From a virus: a DNA stretch of 64,000 nt. The position numbers were made by a program, and so were the translations under genes. Of the stretch, positions 63,998-64,000 are shown piece after piece. Within the stretch, counting starts at the first letter, position 1. Every line of letters starts with the position of its first letter. The DNA is taken from the IMG/VR virus record IMGVR_UViG_3300049259_000177, positions 50,595-114,594 of that record. The stretch is one strand, 5' to 3'. The notes beneath the pieces were generated by a model. It made no database searches, was not told the DNA's origin, and saw only the letters and a list, made by a program, of their open reading frames with translations.

Positions 63998-64000
63998 GCC

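Noticed and set aside
1-64000. CRISPR array, tRNA genes, rRNA, integrase or attachment site
   Set aside because: No regularly spaced direct repeats with unique spacers, no cloverleaf I could build, and no recombinase motif found by reading. A tRNAscan and an HMM search would be needed to be certain.

Overview
The window looks like a segment of a tailed-phage (siphovirus) genome infecting an actinobacterium, or the matching prophage. Grounds: very high G+C; GTG starts as common as ATG; chains of genes joined by 4-base ATGA/GTGA overlaps; a complete head-to-tail morphogenesis order; and actinobacterial families (Rpf-like transglycosylase, DUF3263, DUF1643, DUF6166, class 3 DnaB intein). All roughly 70 genes I accept lie on the minus strand, so the text below runs from right to left, the direction of transcription. 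Both ends are open: a tail gene runs off position 1. No integrase, repressor, endolysin, DNA polymerase, primase or tRNA was recognised.

Region A (64.0-41.1 kb) is the early/replication side. It holds many small unknown or zinc-binding proteins, a NUDIX hydrolase, an HNH endonuclease, a secreted Rpf-like transglycosylase, DUF1643 and DUF3263 proteins, the sliding clamp, a 943-aa unknown protein next to a HerA/FtsK-like ATPase, a frameshifted zinc metallopeptidase, a protein with two helix-turn-helix-like segments, and a DnaB helicase carrying a class 3 (WCT) intein. Region B (41.1-28.0 kb) starts the virion genes: two small genes, large terminase, a zinc-ribbon protein, a small membrane protein, the portal, and a 2835-aa MuF polyprotein with ADP-ribosyltransferase-like modules and an HExxH protease. 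Region C (27.6-23.0 kb) interrupts the head genes with a non-structural cassette: a UvrD-type helicase broken by a half-deleted intein, a gene with an in-frame amber codon, a 334-base C-rich leader (in transcript sense), a possible RAMP-like protein and small unknowns. Region D (22.9-1 kb) resumes morphogenesis: degenerate 2H-phosphoesterase protein, prohead protease with an intein at its active site, major capsid protein, HNH endonuclease, connectors, a fibre-like protein plus alpha/beta hydrolase, tail tube, frameshifted tail-assembly chaperones, tape measure, distal tail and tail-tip proteins.

Two repeated promoter types, deduced here from the sequence, organise transcription. Type E has a -35 of TTGCNC form, a spacer occupied by the conserved block CGCTAAGCGGGTG (core palindrome CGCTAAGCG, presumably an operator) and a -10 of TACGNT form. 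It is followed by a leader hairpin with a covarying stem and a constant GAGCGA loop, just before a GACAGGAG ribosome-binding site. Type L has a -35 inside CGACGCGACACTAAG and, 17-18 bases on, a TANNNT-like -10. It precedes most virion genes, and at four sites its spacing predicts leaderless mRNAs. Type E sites inside Region C mark that cassette as early-type DNA inside the late operon.

Several genes are disrupted (helicase, amber gene, metallopeptidase, and two ambiguous overlaps at 54.2 and 56.5 kb). Either the element is decaying or the assembly contains small errors; raw reads are needed to tell.
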